This document shows, one piece after another, positions 7,893 to 16,517 of a DNA stretch of 64,000 bases. A program made the translations under genes and the position numbers. Location: NCBI GenBank assembly GCA_964620485.1, contig CAZUGU010000012.1, positions 45,806 to 109,805 of the forward strand, given 5' to 3'. This DNA is from CAZTUH01 sp964620485 (lineage in GTDB: Bacteria > Pseudomonadota > Gammaproteobacteria > Burkholderiales > Burkholderiaceae_B). The notes below the pieces were generated by a model. That model did no database searches. It had not been told where the DNA came from and was given only the letters and a program-made list of their open reading frames with translations. Position 1 is the stretch's first letter. Every line of letters begins with the position of its first letter.

Positions 7893-8675
7893 ATGAAAAT
7901 TGCTACATGGAATGTAAATTCCATAAAAATTCGTTTGCCACAAATTTTAGATTGGCTTAAAAATAATCCAGTGGACATATTATGTTTGCAAGAATTGAAA
8001 ATTTCAAACGAAATGTTTCCTATTGAAGATTTTAAAAATATTTCATATCATTCTTTTTGGTCAGGACAAAAATCATACAATGGGGTGGCTATATTAAGTC
8101 AAAAACCAGGTACTGATATAACATATGAAATACCAAACTATGATGATAATCAAAAACGATTTATTGCACTTACTATACTTAAATATAATAAGAAAATTAG
8201 AATTGTTTGCGTTTATTGCCCAAATGGGCAGTCAATAAATAGTGATAAGTATACCTATAAACTTCAATGGTTTGAAGCTTTACATTCTCATCTCAAAGTA
8301 GAATTACAAAATAATAGTAACTTAGCCGTCTTGGGTGATTATAATATAGCACCAAGTGATGCTGACGTATATTACCCCAAAAAATTAGAAGGTGAAATAT
8401 TAGTTTCAAAGCCTGAGCGTGACGCTTTTAATAAACTTCTTAAGTTAGGATTATATGATGCTTTCCGTTTATTCAATCAGCCTGAAAAGTCTTTTAGCTG
8501 GTGGGATTATCGTCGTGGTGCATTTCATAAAAACATTGGATTACGTATTGACTTAATTTTATTGTCTAGGGAATTGCATAAAACTTGTACTTCTTGTGTT
8601 ATTGATAAATCACCTCGATTCAGTTATAGACCATCTGATCATGTACCGATAATAGCAACTTTAGATTTTACCTAA
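7893..8675 (+). CDS. xthA: Exodeoxyribonuclease III (AP endonuclease)
   Basis: This 260-residue member of the endonuclease/exonuclease/phosphatase fold cuts DNA at abasic sites in base excision repair. Motifs are in order: N7-V-N-S with N7, L32-Q-E34-L (catalytic metal-binding glutamate), the V-Y-C-P-N-G-Q segment with the active-site tyrosine, G-D-Y-N-I-A-P-S-D-A-D with the catalytic Asp/Asn, and a C-terminal S-D-H-V-P with the catalytic histidine. Length is as in the family. The ATG at 7893 follows a weak AGG. It acts in the same pathway as MutY encoded at 25.3 kb. A tRNA gene follows 33 bp downstream. Confidence 0.95.
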   Translation: MKIATWNVNSIKIRLPQILDWLKNNPVDILCLQELKISNEMFPIEDFKNISYHSFWSGQKSYNGVAILSQKPGTDITYEIPNYDDNQKRFIALTILKYNKKIRIVCVYCPNGQSINSDKYTYKLQWFEALHSHLKVELQNNSNLAVLGDYNIAPSDADVYYPKKLEGEILVSKPERDAFNKLLKLGLYDAFRLFNQPEKSFSWWDYRRGAFHKNIGLRIDLILLSRELHKTCTSCVIDKSPRFSYRPSDHVPIIATLDFT

Positions 8676-8708
8676 TTGAATACGAGTGAATATTTTATAG
8701 TTTTATCA

Positions 8709-8783
8709 GGGGCGATAGCTTAAATTTGGAAAAGCATCACGTTCGCAACGCGAAAGTTAGGAGTTCGATTCTCCTTCGCTCCA
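8709..8783 (+). tRNA. tRNA-Ala (anticodon CGC)
   Basis: A full cloverleaf can be drawn. The acceptor GGGGCGA pairs with TCGCTCC and contains the G3-U70 wobble pair that identifies alanine tRNAs. The D-stem GCTT pairs with AAGC, and the T-arm AGGAG pairs with CTCCT around TTCGATT. The anticodon loop TTCGCAA gives CGC, which reads GCG. The anticodon stem has one A-C mismatch. CCA is not encoded. GCG should be a rare codon in such AT-rich DNA, so retention of this tRNA is notable. Confidence 0.78.
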
Positions 8784-8803
8784 ATTAATATAAGAATAAA
8801 ATT

Positions 8804-8851
8804 ATTCTATCAATAAGAGATATCTTTTAAGATATCTCTTATTGATAGAAT
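8804..8851. terminator. 23-bp perfect hairpin between convergent tRNA-Ala and pnp
   Basis: Arms 8804-8826 and 8829-8851 are exact reverse complements around a TT loop. It sits between the plus-strand tRNA-Ala and the minus-strand pnp end, where a two-way transcription stop is expected. The stem is mostly A/T. Confidence 0.7.
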
Positions 8852-8891
8852 CGAAACGTTTTCCATATTTTCGATTCTAGAAATAAATTTT

Positions 8892-11003
8892 TTAGATATC
8901 CTCATTATTGTTTACTGCTTTTAAAGATAAACGTAAACGACCTTTATCATCTGCTTCAATTACTTTAACACGTATCTGTTGTCCAACTGATAGAATGTCT
9001 TTAATACTGGCGATTCGATAATTAGCAATCTCAGAGATATGCAATAAGCCATCCTTACCTGGTAAGACCCGAATAATTGCACCAAAGTCCAGAAGTCTTA
9101 ATACTTGTCCATCATATATCTGTCCAACTTCAACTTCAGCCGTTAATTCCAAAATCCGACGTTGCGCTTCTTTTGCATTATTTTTATCGACACTAGAAAT
9201 AGTTACTTTTCCATCATCAGAAATATCAATCTGTGTACCTGTTTCTTCGGTTAGATTTCGAATTGTTGTCCCAGCTTTTCCAATTACATCTCGTATTTTT
9301 TCAGGTTTAATATTAATAGTTAGCATACTTGGGGCAAAATTTGATAAATTACTACGAGAAGAAATTATAGATTTATTCATTTCTTCTAAAATATTCAAAC
9401 GACCTTCTTTAGCTTGTTCTAAGGATTTTTTTATTACTATATCAGTAATGCCTTGGATTTTTATATCCATTTGTAATGCTGTAATACCATTAATAGTACC
9501 AGCAACTTTAAAATCCATATCTCCAAGAAAATCTTCATCTCCAAGAATATCTGTTAATATGGAAAATTTTTCATTTTCTAAAATTAAACCCATTGCAACA
9601 CCAGCTACATGATCTTTAATTGGTACACCAGCATCCATCATTGCAAGCGAACTACCACATACTGAAGCCATAGAAGAAGAGCCATTAGACTCTGTAATTT
9701 CTGACACTAGACGAATAGTATATTGAAATGCATCAACATTTGGTAAAACTGGCAATAAAGCTCTTTTAGCTAAACGACCGTGACCAATTTCCCGACGTTT
9801 AGGTATGCCAATACGACCTATTTCTCCAGTAGCAAAAGCTGGCATGTTATAATGAAGCATAAATCGTTCTCTATATTCACCCATTAAAGCATCAATTACT
9901 TGTTCATTTTGTTTAGTGCCTAAAGTTGTAACAACTAAAGCCTGAGTTTCACCTCGTGTGAATAAGGCACTACCATGTGCACGAGGTAAGATACCTAGTT
10001 GTATATCAATTGGTCGAACTGTTCTAGTATCACGTCCATCAATACGTGGCTCACCTCTTAATATTTTGCTTCGCAAAATATTTGATCTTATATCAATCAA
10101 GATATTATCAATTGTTACATTATTTGGAATAACCTGACCCGTTGCAACAGCTTTTTCAGTAAGTATTTTTTTTACATCAGAGTGAATCTTATTTAATTGA
10201 TTTACTCGATCTTGTTTATCACGTATCTTATATACAGCTTCTAAGCTTGTATGTGAAATAGCTTCTATTTCTGAAAATAGAAACTTATTTTGAATCGGTA
10301 ATTGATAATCCCATTCTGGCTTTCCGGCCTCAGAAACTAGTTCATGAATTTTATCTATAACAACCTGAATTTTATCATGACCAAATTCTATAGCTTTGAG
10401 CATGATATCTTCAGATAGTTCATCTGCTTCAGACTCAACCATCAAAACCGAATTTTCCGTTGCTGCTACAACTAAATTTAGTTTAGAAAAAACAAGTTGA
10501 GATTGCGTTGGATTAAGTATATATTCATTATTAATATAACCTACACGAGCTGCGCCAATTGGACCATCAAATGGTATTCCTGAAATTGATAAAGCTGCAG
10601 AAGCAGCTATTAAAGCCGGTATATCTGGATCAATATCTGGATTTACTGATAATGTATGTAATACAATTTGTACTTCATTATAAAACCACTTTGGAAATAA
10701 TGGACGTAAGGGTCGATCAATTAAACGAGAAGTTAATATTTCTTTTTCAGATGGTCTACCTTCTCTTTTAAAAAAACCACCTGGAATACGACCTGCTGCA
10801 TAGGTTTTTTCAATATAATCTACAGATAATGGAAGAAAATTTTGCTCAATTTTTGATTCTTGACAAGCAACAACAGTTGCCAAAACTACTGTATCATCAA
10901 TTGTTACTAATACAGAACCTGAAGCTTGTCGAGCAATCTTACCGGTTTCCATTGTAACTGTATGTTGACCATATTGAAACGATTTAGTCACTTTGTTAAA
11001 CAT
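8892..11003 (-). CDS. pnp: Polyribonucleotide nucleotidyltransferase (PNPase)
   Basis: A 3'-to-5' phosphorolytic exoribonuclease of mRNA decay. It has two RNase PH-like domains, a KH domain (G-K-A-G-T-T-I-R-N-L about 110 residues before the end) and a C-terminal S1 domain (G-Q-I-Y-D-G-Q-V). I place the start at the ATG at 11003 (M-F-N-K-V-T-K), preceded by AAGGAA at 9 nt. The open frame extends 23 codons upstream to 11072, but that part is not family-like. This gives 703 residues, normal for PNPase. It follows rpsO in the same direction, the standard rpsO-pnp pair, and probably autoregulates as in other proteobacteria (knowledge, not seen here). Confidence 0.97.
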   Translation of the reverse strand: MFNKVTKSFQYGQHTVTMETGKIARQASGSVLVTIDDTVVLATVVACQESKIEQNFLPLSVDYIEKTYAAGRIPGGFFKREGRPSEKEILTSRLIDRPLRPLFPKWFYNEVQIVLHTLSVNPDIDPDIPALIAASAALSISGIPFDGPIGAARVGYINNEYILNPTQSQLVFSKLNLVVAATENSVLMVESEADELSEDIMLKAIEFGHDKIQVVIDKIHELVSEAGKPEWDYQLPIQNKFLFSEIEAISHTSLEAVYKIRDKQDRVNQLNKIHSDVKKILTEKAVATGQVIPNNVTIDNILIDIRSNILRSKILRGEPRIDGRDTRTVRPIDIQLGILPRAHGSALFTRGETQALVVTTLGTKQNEQVIDALMGEYRERFMLHYNMPAFATGEIGRIGIPKRREIGHGRLAKRALLPVLPNVDAFQYTIRLVSEITESNGSSSMASVCGSSLAMMDAGVPIKDHVAGVAMGLILENEKFSILTDILGDEDFLGDMDFKVAGTINGITALQMDIKIQGITDIVIKKSLEQAKEGRLNILEEMNKSIISSRSNLSNFAPSMLTINIKPEKIRDVIGKAGTTIRNLTEETGTQIDISDDGKVTISSVDKNNAKEAQRRILELTAEVEVGQIYDGQVLRLLDFGAIIRVLPGKDGLLHISEIANYRIASIKDILSVGQQIRVKVIEADDKGRLRLSLKAVNNNEDI

Positions 11004-11110
11004 AACAAATGATTCCTTAGAAATGAAAAAATCCGCAGTCGACGCAAACGAATCTTTCTGATAATGCATCAACTACGGTTAAATTATCTAGAATAAAATT
11101 CCTTCTTCTA

Positions 11111-11380
11111 TTACTTACGTAAGCCAAGTTTTTCAATTAAAACTCTATAAGAATTAGAATTTTGTCCTTTGAGATAATTGAGTAATTTACGACGACGATT
11201 GACCATTTGTAGTAAACCTCGACGCGAGTGATGATCTTTTGTATGTTGCTTAAAATGATCTGTTAATCCATTAATACGAAAAGTAAGCAAAGCAATTTGA
11301 ACTTCAGGTGAACCAGTGTCATTTTTTTTACGCTGGAATTTTGTAACAACCTGAGCTTTATTCATTTCAGATATAAACAT
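11111..11380 (-). CDS. rpsO: 30S ribosomal protein S15
   Basis: The 89-residue length equals the family standard. Diagnostic segments are N-D-T-G-S-P-E-V-Q-I-A-L-L-T near residues 20-33, H-H-S-R-R-G-L-L near 50-57, R-R-R-K-L-L-N-Y-L-K, and the end R-V-L-I-E-K-L-G-L-R-K. S15 binds 16S rRNA early in assembly of the small subunit platform. The start ATG is preceded by GAGG. It lies 107 bp upstream of the pnp start and downstream of pssA on the same strand. Confidence 0.98.
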   Translation of the reverse strand: MFISEMNKAQVVTKFQRKKNDTGSPEVQIALLTFRINGLTDHFKQHTKDHHSRRGLLQMVNRRRKLLNYLKGQNSNSYRVLIEKLGLRK

Positions 11381-11530
11381 TTATTCAACCTCTTCAACAA
11401 GCGCTAAATACGAGGTAAATTAGCGTGATCAAGTAAAAATAACTAATAAAAACAACTAATAAACAAAATAATTAATTAGAAAAACAAATATGGTTTGTTA
11501 TTATGAAAGATTTTTCACTGAAAATATAAT

Positions 11531-12310
11531 TCAAATAATTGGCATTATATCAGTTTTCTTGAATCGCTTTTTACATTGCCAGTTCCAAATAAAAATTAGC
11601 CAACCTGATAGGCTATATAATGTAAAAATACAGAATAGTATAATTGGAGGATTACTAGATACAAAAATAAATATAGCCACTACTAGTAAAATACTCCAAA
11701 ATGGCACGCTACGACCCAAAGCAAAATTTTTTCCACTAAAAAATGGAATATTACTCACCATTGCAATACCTGCATATATTGTCAGTATAAAAGAAAACCA
11801 TGAAATTTTTACACTATGAATTGATAGTTCATTTTCAACATCAACATTTAACCATATAAAACTCGCAATTAAAGCAGCAGCAGCAGGGCTGGGTAAGCCC
11901 TGAAAAAAGCTTTTATTAGTACTTTTAATATTTGCATTAAAACGCGCTAATCTCAATGCAGTACTAGCGACGTAAAAAAAAGCTGCTAACCATCCTAAAC
12001 GACCTAAACTATTTAATATCCATTCATACATTACTAAAGCTGGTGCTATACCAAAAGTAGCCATGTCAGATAATGAATCATACTGTTCTCCAAATGCAGA
12101 TTGTGTATTTGTTAATCGAGCAACGCGACCATCCATTCCATCAAGTACCATTGCGAAAAATATTGCAATTGCAGCAATCTCAAACCTTGAATGTATTGCT
12201 TGAACTATGGAATAAAATCCAACAAACAAAGCTGAAGTTGTAAATGCATTAGGTAATAAATAAATACTCCGGTGCCGATTTTCTTGGTCATGCACAGCAA
12301 AATTTAACAT
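11531..12310 (-). CDS. pssA: CDP-diacylglycerol-serine O-phosphatidyltransferase
   Basis: This 259-residue membrane enzyme makes phosphatidylserine, the precursor of phosphatidylethanolamine. The CDP-alcohol phosphotransferase signature is complete: D-G-R-V-A-R, eight residues, then G-E-Q-Y-D-S-L-S-D. About seven or eight hydrophobic segments follow. This is the integral-membrane (Bacillus-type) PssA usual in betaproteobacteria. It lies between ilvC and rpsO on the same strand, the order seen in Bordetella-like genomes. Confidence 0.93.
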   Translation of the reverse strand: MLNFAVHDQENRHRSIYLLPNAFTTSALFVGFYSIVQAIHSRFEIAAIAIFFAMVLDGMDGRVARLTNTQSAFGEQYDSLSDMATFGIAPALVMYEWILNSLGRLGWLAAFFYVASTALRLARFNANIKSTNKSFFQGLPSPAAAALIASFIWLNVDVENELSIHSVKISWFSFILTIYAGIAMVSNIPFFSGKNFALGRSVPFWSILLVVAIFIFVSSNPPIILFCIFTLYSLSGWLIFIWNWQCKKRFKKTDIMPII

Positions 12311-12419
12311 AGTTAAATAGCCTATCTAATATTAGCGTAACAACTGGTATTAGTTATGCATATAGGAAAAGAAATTTAATTAGATTATATTGATCTAATA
12401 ATATTTTGTAAGTAATTTA

Positions 12420-13436
12420 TCAATTCTTAGACCTATTCACTAATTTATTTTCTGAGATCCAAGGCATCATAGCACGTAATTTCGAACCTACTTGTTCAAT
12501 TTCTGATTCATTATTAAGACGACGAAGTGCATTCAATACTGGTTTACCGGATAAATTTTCAAGAATAAATTTTCTTGCGTATTTACCAGTTTGAATATCC
12601 ATCAAACATTGACGCATGGTATTACGCGTTTCTTGATTAATAATTTTTTTTCCGGTCTCATATTCACCAAATTCTGCATTATTAGAAATCGAATAATTCA
12701 TATTAGAAATTCCGCCTTCATATAACAGATCAACAATTAATTTTAGTTCGTGCAAGCATTCAAAATAGGCCATTTCTGGTGCATAACCAGCTTCTACTAG
12801 AGTCTCGAAACCAGCTTTAATTAATTCAACAGTACCACCACATAAAACAACTTGTTCTCCAAATAAATCGGTTTCAGTTTCTTCACGGAAGCTGGTTTCG
12901 ATAATTCCAGCACGACCACCTCCATTCGCACATGAATAAGCTAAAGCAATATCTCTGGCTATACCAGATTTATCTTGATGAATTGCAATTAAGTGTGGTA
13001 CTCCACCACCTTGCTTATATGTATTACGAACAGTATGTCCCGGAGCTTTTGGTGCTACCATGAAAACATCAAGATCATCACGTGGTATTATTTGTCCATA
13101 ATGTATATTGAATCCATGCGCAAATGCCAATGCTGATCCTTTATTAATATTATTATGTACTTCATCTCGATAAATAGACGCCATATCTTCATCCGGTACT
13201 AACATCATAACAATTTCAGCAACTTTTACTGCGTCAATAACATTTTCTACTTGAAATCCAGCATTAGATGCTTTCTTCCATGAAGAACCGTCTTTTCTTA
13301 ATCCAATAATTACTTGAATTCCAGATTCTTTCAAATTTAATGCATGAGCATGACCTTGTGAACCATAACCAATAATAGCAACTTTTTTATTTTGTATTAT
13401 TGACAAATCGCAATCCTTATCATAAAAAACTTTCAT
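12420..13436 (-). CDS. ilvC: Ketol-acid reductoisomerase (NADP+)
   Basis: The 338-residue class I enzyme carries out the second step of valine/isoleucine synthesis, converting acetolactate to dihydroxyisovalerate with NADPH and Mg2+. The Rossmann motif G-Y-G-S-Q-G-H-A-H-A is near residues 24-33. The metal-site motif D-L-F-G-E-Q is near 190, and the C-terminal substrate helix carries a conserved E-C-L-H-E-L-K. It lies 73 bp downstream of ilvH in an ilvB-ilvH-ilvC cluster, so the enzymes of the first two steps are co-expressed. Confidence 0.98.
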   Translation of the reverse strand: MKVFYDKDCDLSIIQNKKVAIIGYGSQGHAHALNLKESGIQVIIGLRKDGSSWKKASNAGFQVENVIDAVKVAEIVMMLVPDEDMASIYRDEVHNNINKGSALAFAHGFNIHYGQIIPRDDLDVFMVAPKAPGHTVRNTYKQGGGVPHLIAIHQDKSGIARDIALAYSCANGGGRAGIIETSFREETETDLFGEQVVLCGGTVELIKAGFETLVEAGYAPEMAYFECLHELKLIVDLLYEGGISNMNYSISNNAEFGEYETGKKIINQETRNTMRQCLMDIQTGKYARKFILENLSGKPVLNALRRLNNESEIEQVGSKLRAMMPWISENKLVNRSKN

Positions 13437-13508
13437 AGCACTACACCTATCCTTTTAAAATGTCATTTTTAAAATAAATTTTTATTAAATATTTTTGCAA
13501 TTTAATAT

Positions 13509-14003
13509 TTAAACTTTAAGTATACGTTCACCACGACCAATACCTGATACACCAGTACGAACTGTTTCCAAAACAACGTTTGTATCTAAAGATTTTATAA
13601 AAGCTTGAATCTTTTCTTGCATTCCCGTTAATTCTATAGTATAGGATTTTTCTGTTACATCAATAATTCGACCGCGAAAAATATCCGCCATACGTTTCAT
13701 TTCCTCACGTTCCTTTCCAATAGCACGAACTTTAATTAATACTAATTCTCGTTCAATGTGAGGACTTTCCGTAAGATTAACCACTTTGACAACATCGATT
13801 AACCTATTCAAATGTTTTGTTATTTGTTCAATTATTTGTTCTGAACAAGTGGTAATAACTGTCAAACGAGATAACGTTATATCCTCTGTAGGAGCTACAG
13901 TCAAAGTTTCAATATTATAACCACGTGCAGAAAATAAACCAACTACTCTTGATAAAACTCCAGGTTCATTTTCCATAAGTACTGATACTATATATTTCTT
14001 CAT
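13509..14003 (-). CDS. ilvH: Acetolactate synthase small (regulatory) subunit
   Basis: I take the start as the ATG at 14003 (M-K-K-Y-I-V-S-V-L), 11 bp after the ilvB stop. The open frame continues 25 codons upstream into ilvB, but those residues are not family-like. The 164-residue product has an N-terminal ACT domain with E-N-E-P-G-V-L-S-R-V and G-L-F-S-A-R-G-Y-N-I-E, the usual valine feedback site, and a second ACT-like half ending in G-R-G-E. It activates IlvB and confers valine sensitivity. Confidence 0.96.
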   Translation of the reverse strand: MKKYIVSVLMENEPGVLSRVVGLFSARGYNIETLTVAPTEDITLSRLTVITTCSEQIIEQITKHLNRLIDVVKVVNLTESPHIERELVLIKVRAIGKEREEMKRMADIFRGRIIDVTEKSYTIELTGMQEKIQAFIKSLDTNVVLETVRTGVSGIGRGERILKV

Positions 14004-14014
14004 GAAAGGATTCC

Positions 14015-15733
14015 CTACTGTTGTTCTGGATTGAACATCATTTCCGTCAATCCACGACCTGCTTTGACCATAGGCCAAACATTTTCAGTATGATCTGTAA
14101 TGAAATCTATAAAAACTAGCCGATCTTTATATTTTGAAAAAGTTTCATATAAAACAGGTTCTACATCTACTGGACGATCTATTCGAAAACCGACATGTCC
14201 ATAAGATTCTGCCAATTTTACAAAATCAGGTAAAGAATCAATATAAGATGAAGAATATCTAGAATCATAATCAATTTGTTGCCATTGTCTGACCATACCT
14301 AAAAAGTGATTATTTAGACAAAGAATTTTTGGTGTTAATCGATATTGTTGACAGGTCGAAAGTTCTTGAATATTCATTTGGATAGATGCTTCACCTGTAA
14401 TTACAGCAACTGGTGCTCCTGGATTAGCCATTTGTACACCAATTGCATAAGGCAAACCAACTCCCATAGTTCCAAGTCCGCCAGAATTAATCCAGCGACG
14501 AGGATAATCAAACCCATAATATTGGGCTGCCCACATTTGATGCTGCCCTACATCTGATGTAATAAACGCATCACCATTTGTAATGTCTCTTAGTTTTTCA
14601 ATTACAAACTGTGGTTTAATGAGAGCACTAGAATTGCTATATTTCATACATTTTTTTCCTCTCCAAATTTCTATTTGTTTCCACCAATTTTCAATAGAAA
14701 TAGGATTAGCATTTATATGTAATTTTTCATAATTAGTTATCAATTCAACTAATACATCTTTAATATCACCAACAATAGGTATATCTACAGGAACTCTTTT
14801 AGAGATTGATGAAGGATCAATATCTATATGAATAATTTTTCTAACATTTTTTGAAAAATCCTTCGGATTTCCAATTACTCTATCATCAAAACGGGTACCA
14901 ATAGCTAATAATACATCTCCATGTTGCATTGCCATATTTGCTTCATAGGTTCCATGCATTCCTGGCATACCAAGATATTGGTTATCAGTTGATGGTATCG
15001 ATCCTAACCCCATTAAAGTATTAGTACATGGAGCACCAAGTATCTTTATTAATCTTTTTAATTCATTTGTTGCATTTGCTAAAATAACGCCACCACCTGT
15101 ATAAATTATAGGTTTCTCTGCTTTTAAGAGAATCTGTACTGCTTTTTTAATTTGCCCCTGATGCCCCTTTTTAATAGGAGAATAAGAACGCATATTATTA
15201 CATTCTTGCTTAACATGTAAATGTCTGTATTTAGCAGCAGTAATATCTTTCGGAATATCAACTAAAACAGGTCCAGGTCTGCCTGTATTTGCGATATGAA
15301 ATGCCCGATGAATAGTTTCAGCTAATTTTTTGATATCTCTTACCAAAAAATTATGTTTCACACAAGGTCGTGTAATTCCAACAGTATCACATTCTTGAAA
15401 TGCATCTTCACCAATTGAAGAAGTAGCAACTTGACCACTAATAATTACTATAGGAATAGAATCCATATAAGCAGTTGCAATACCAGTTATTGCATTAGTA
15501 ACACCAGGCCCGCTAGTTACTAGACATACCCCAATCTTATTTGAGGAACGTGAATAAGCATCAGCTGCGTGAACGGCTGCTTGCTCATGTCTCACCAGAA
15601 TATGTTGAAATTTATCTTGTTTAAAAATTGAGTCATATATATAAAGTACTGCGCCACCTGGATAACCGAAAATATGCTCAACACCTTCATCAATTAGACA
15701 TTGTACAAGTATATCTGCACCATTCATTTCCAT
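14015..15733 (-). CDS. ilvB: Acetolactate synthase large (catalytic) subunit
   Basis: This 572-residue thiamine-diphosphate enzyme joins pyruvate (or pyruvate and 2-oxobutyrate) at the entry to branched-chain amino acid synthesis. The N-terminal G-Y-P-G-G-A-V-L and R-H-E-Q-A-A-V-H-A-A-D-A-Y segments include the catalytic glutamate. In the C-terminal thiamine-diphosphate domain the usual G-D-G reads G-E-A (before S-I-Q-M-N), followed by L-N-N. As I recall, betaproteobacterial relatives have G-E-G, so the glutamate may be lineage-normal and the alanine new. The ATG follows AAGGGA. The gene depends on thiamine diphosphate although thiG and thiD in this window are dead. Confidence 0.97.
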   Translation of the reverse strand: MEMNGADILVQCLIDEGVEHIFGYPGGAVLYIYDSIFKQDKFQHILVRHEQAAVHAADAYSRSSNKIGVCLVTSGPGVTNAITGIATAYMDSIPIVIISGQVATSSIGEDAFQECDTVGITRPCVKHNFLVRDIKKLAETIHRAFHIANTGRPGPVLVDIPKDITAAKYRHLHVKQECNNMRSYSPIKKGHQGQIKKAVQILLKAEKPIIYTGGGVILANATNELKRLIKILGAPCTNTLMGLGSIPSTDNQYLGMPGMHGTYEANMAMQHGDVLLAIGTRFDDRVIGNPKDFSKNVRKIIHIDIDPSSISKRVPVDIPIVGDIKDVLVELITNYEKLHINANPISIENWWKQIEIWRGKKCMKYSNSSALIKPQFVIEKLRDITNGDAFITSDVGQHQMWAAQYYGFDYPRRWINSGGLGTMGVGLPYAIGVQMANPGAPVAVITGEASIQMNIQELSTCQQYRLTPKILCLNNHFLGMVRQWQQIDYDSRYSSSYIDSLPDFVKLAESYGHVGFRIDRPVDVEPVLYETFSKYKDRLVFIDFITDHTENVWPMVKAGRGLTEMMFNPEQQ

Positions 15734-16259
15734 AATGTAATTCCCTTACGAAAGTAACTTAATATACTAAAAGATATTAAATATTTAGATAATGAGACCA
15801 ATTAATAGCTAACTGCTTTTAATTGATAATCTTTATTTAATCTAATAGAACTAGTAGAAATAATTCATTCAATTCATTGAATTGACTAAAAATTTATTCC
15901 ATCTGATGAGATCTAACTATAGAATAAGTTTTTTTCGATTTTTAAAATACTTGTTATATTGCAAAGATGTTTTAGTGGAATACTTAAATATAATGAGCCT
16001 CAGCTAAGGATGAAAGAAATTATTCTAAATAATACTAAGAGGTTCTTAAATCCTTCTTAATTATTTTGAGGTGAAATAACTAGTTCTTCACAAGAAGAGT
16101 ATTTTTATAAAAATTAAAAAATCAATTAATCAGAATAATTTGACATTAAATACTAAAACCTAGAATCTGTCTATTTTCCAATTTAAATAAGCTTTAAACT
16201 TTAAAGTTTCGTATAAAGAATAGTAATATAAACATATTAACTGTAGAATTAGTACTCTT
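15734..16259. other. Intergenic region upstream of ilvB, no gene seen
   Basis: AT-rich DNA between the divergent ilvB gene and tRNA-Ser. I see no coding remnant. It must contain the ilv operon promoter and the tRNA promoter. No attenuator-like leader peptide rich in Val, Leu or Ile codons was recognised. Confidence 0.5.
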
Positions 16260-16348
16260 GGAGAGGTGACAGAGCGGCTAAATGTACCTGATTCGAAATC
16301 AGGAATGCAGTTTTTGCATCATGGGTTCGAATCCCATCCTCTCCGCCA
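16260..16348 (+). tRNA. tRNA-Ser (anticodon CGA)
   Basis: A class II tRNA with a long variable arm. The acceptor GGAGAGG pairs with CCTCTCC, and the anticodon stem CCTGA/TCAGG encloses TTCGAAA, giving anticodon CGA. The variable arm is AATGCA..TGCAT. The T-arm ATGGG/CCCAT encloses TTCGAAT. The discriminator G is followed by an encoded CCA. It reads UCG. Confidence 0.96.
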
Positions 16349-16475
16349 AAAAACCAGAAAAAATCGTTCAAATTTTTTGACTCGTTTTATTAAAAATACT
16401 CTTATTCATTTTTAAATCTGTTTTGTATCTTTTCTTATATTCTTATATATTAGAATCAATTAAAAAATAAAGGTT

Positions 16476-16517
16476 AAAATAAATCTGAATTTATATAAAT
16501 AAATTCAGATTTATTTT
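16476..16517. terminator. 19-bp perfect hairpin overlapping the serS stop codon
   Basis: Arms 16476-16494 and 16499-16517 pair exactly around a 4-nt loop. The hairpin includes the serS stop codon (16511-16513) and lies between convergent tRNA-Ser and serS. T-rich runs flank it on both sides. It probably ends transcription of both. Confidence 0.72.

Noticed and set aside
8709..8783. Possible tmRNA end
   Set aside because: The sequence folds as a complete tRNA with its own anticodon arm and has no tag frame nearby.
11490..11819. 109-codon plus-strand frame over the end of pssA
   Set aside because: It overlaps the intact, well-matched pssA on the other strand and shows no domain.
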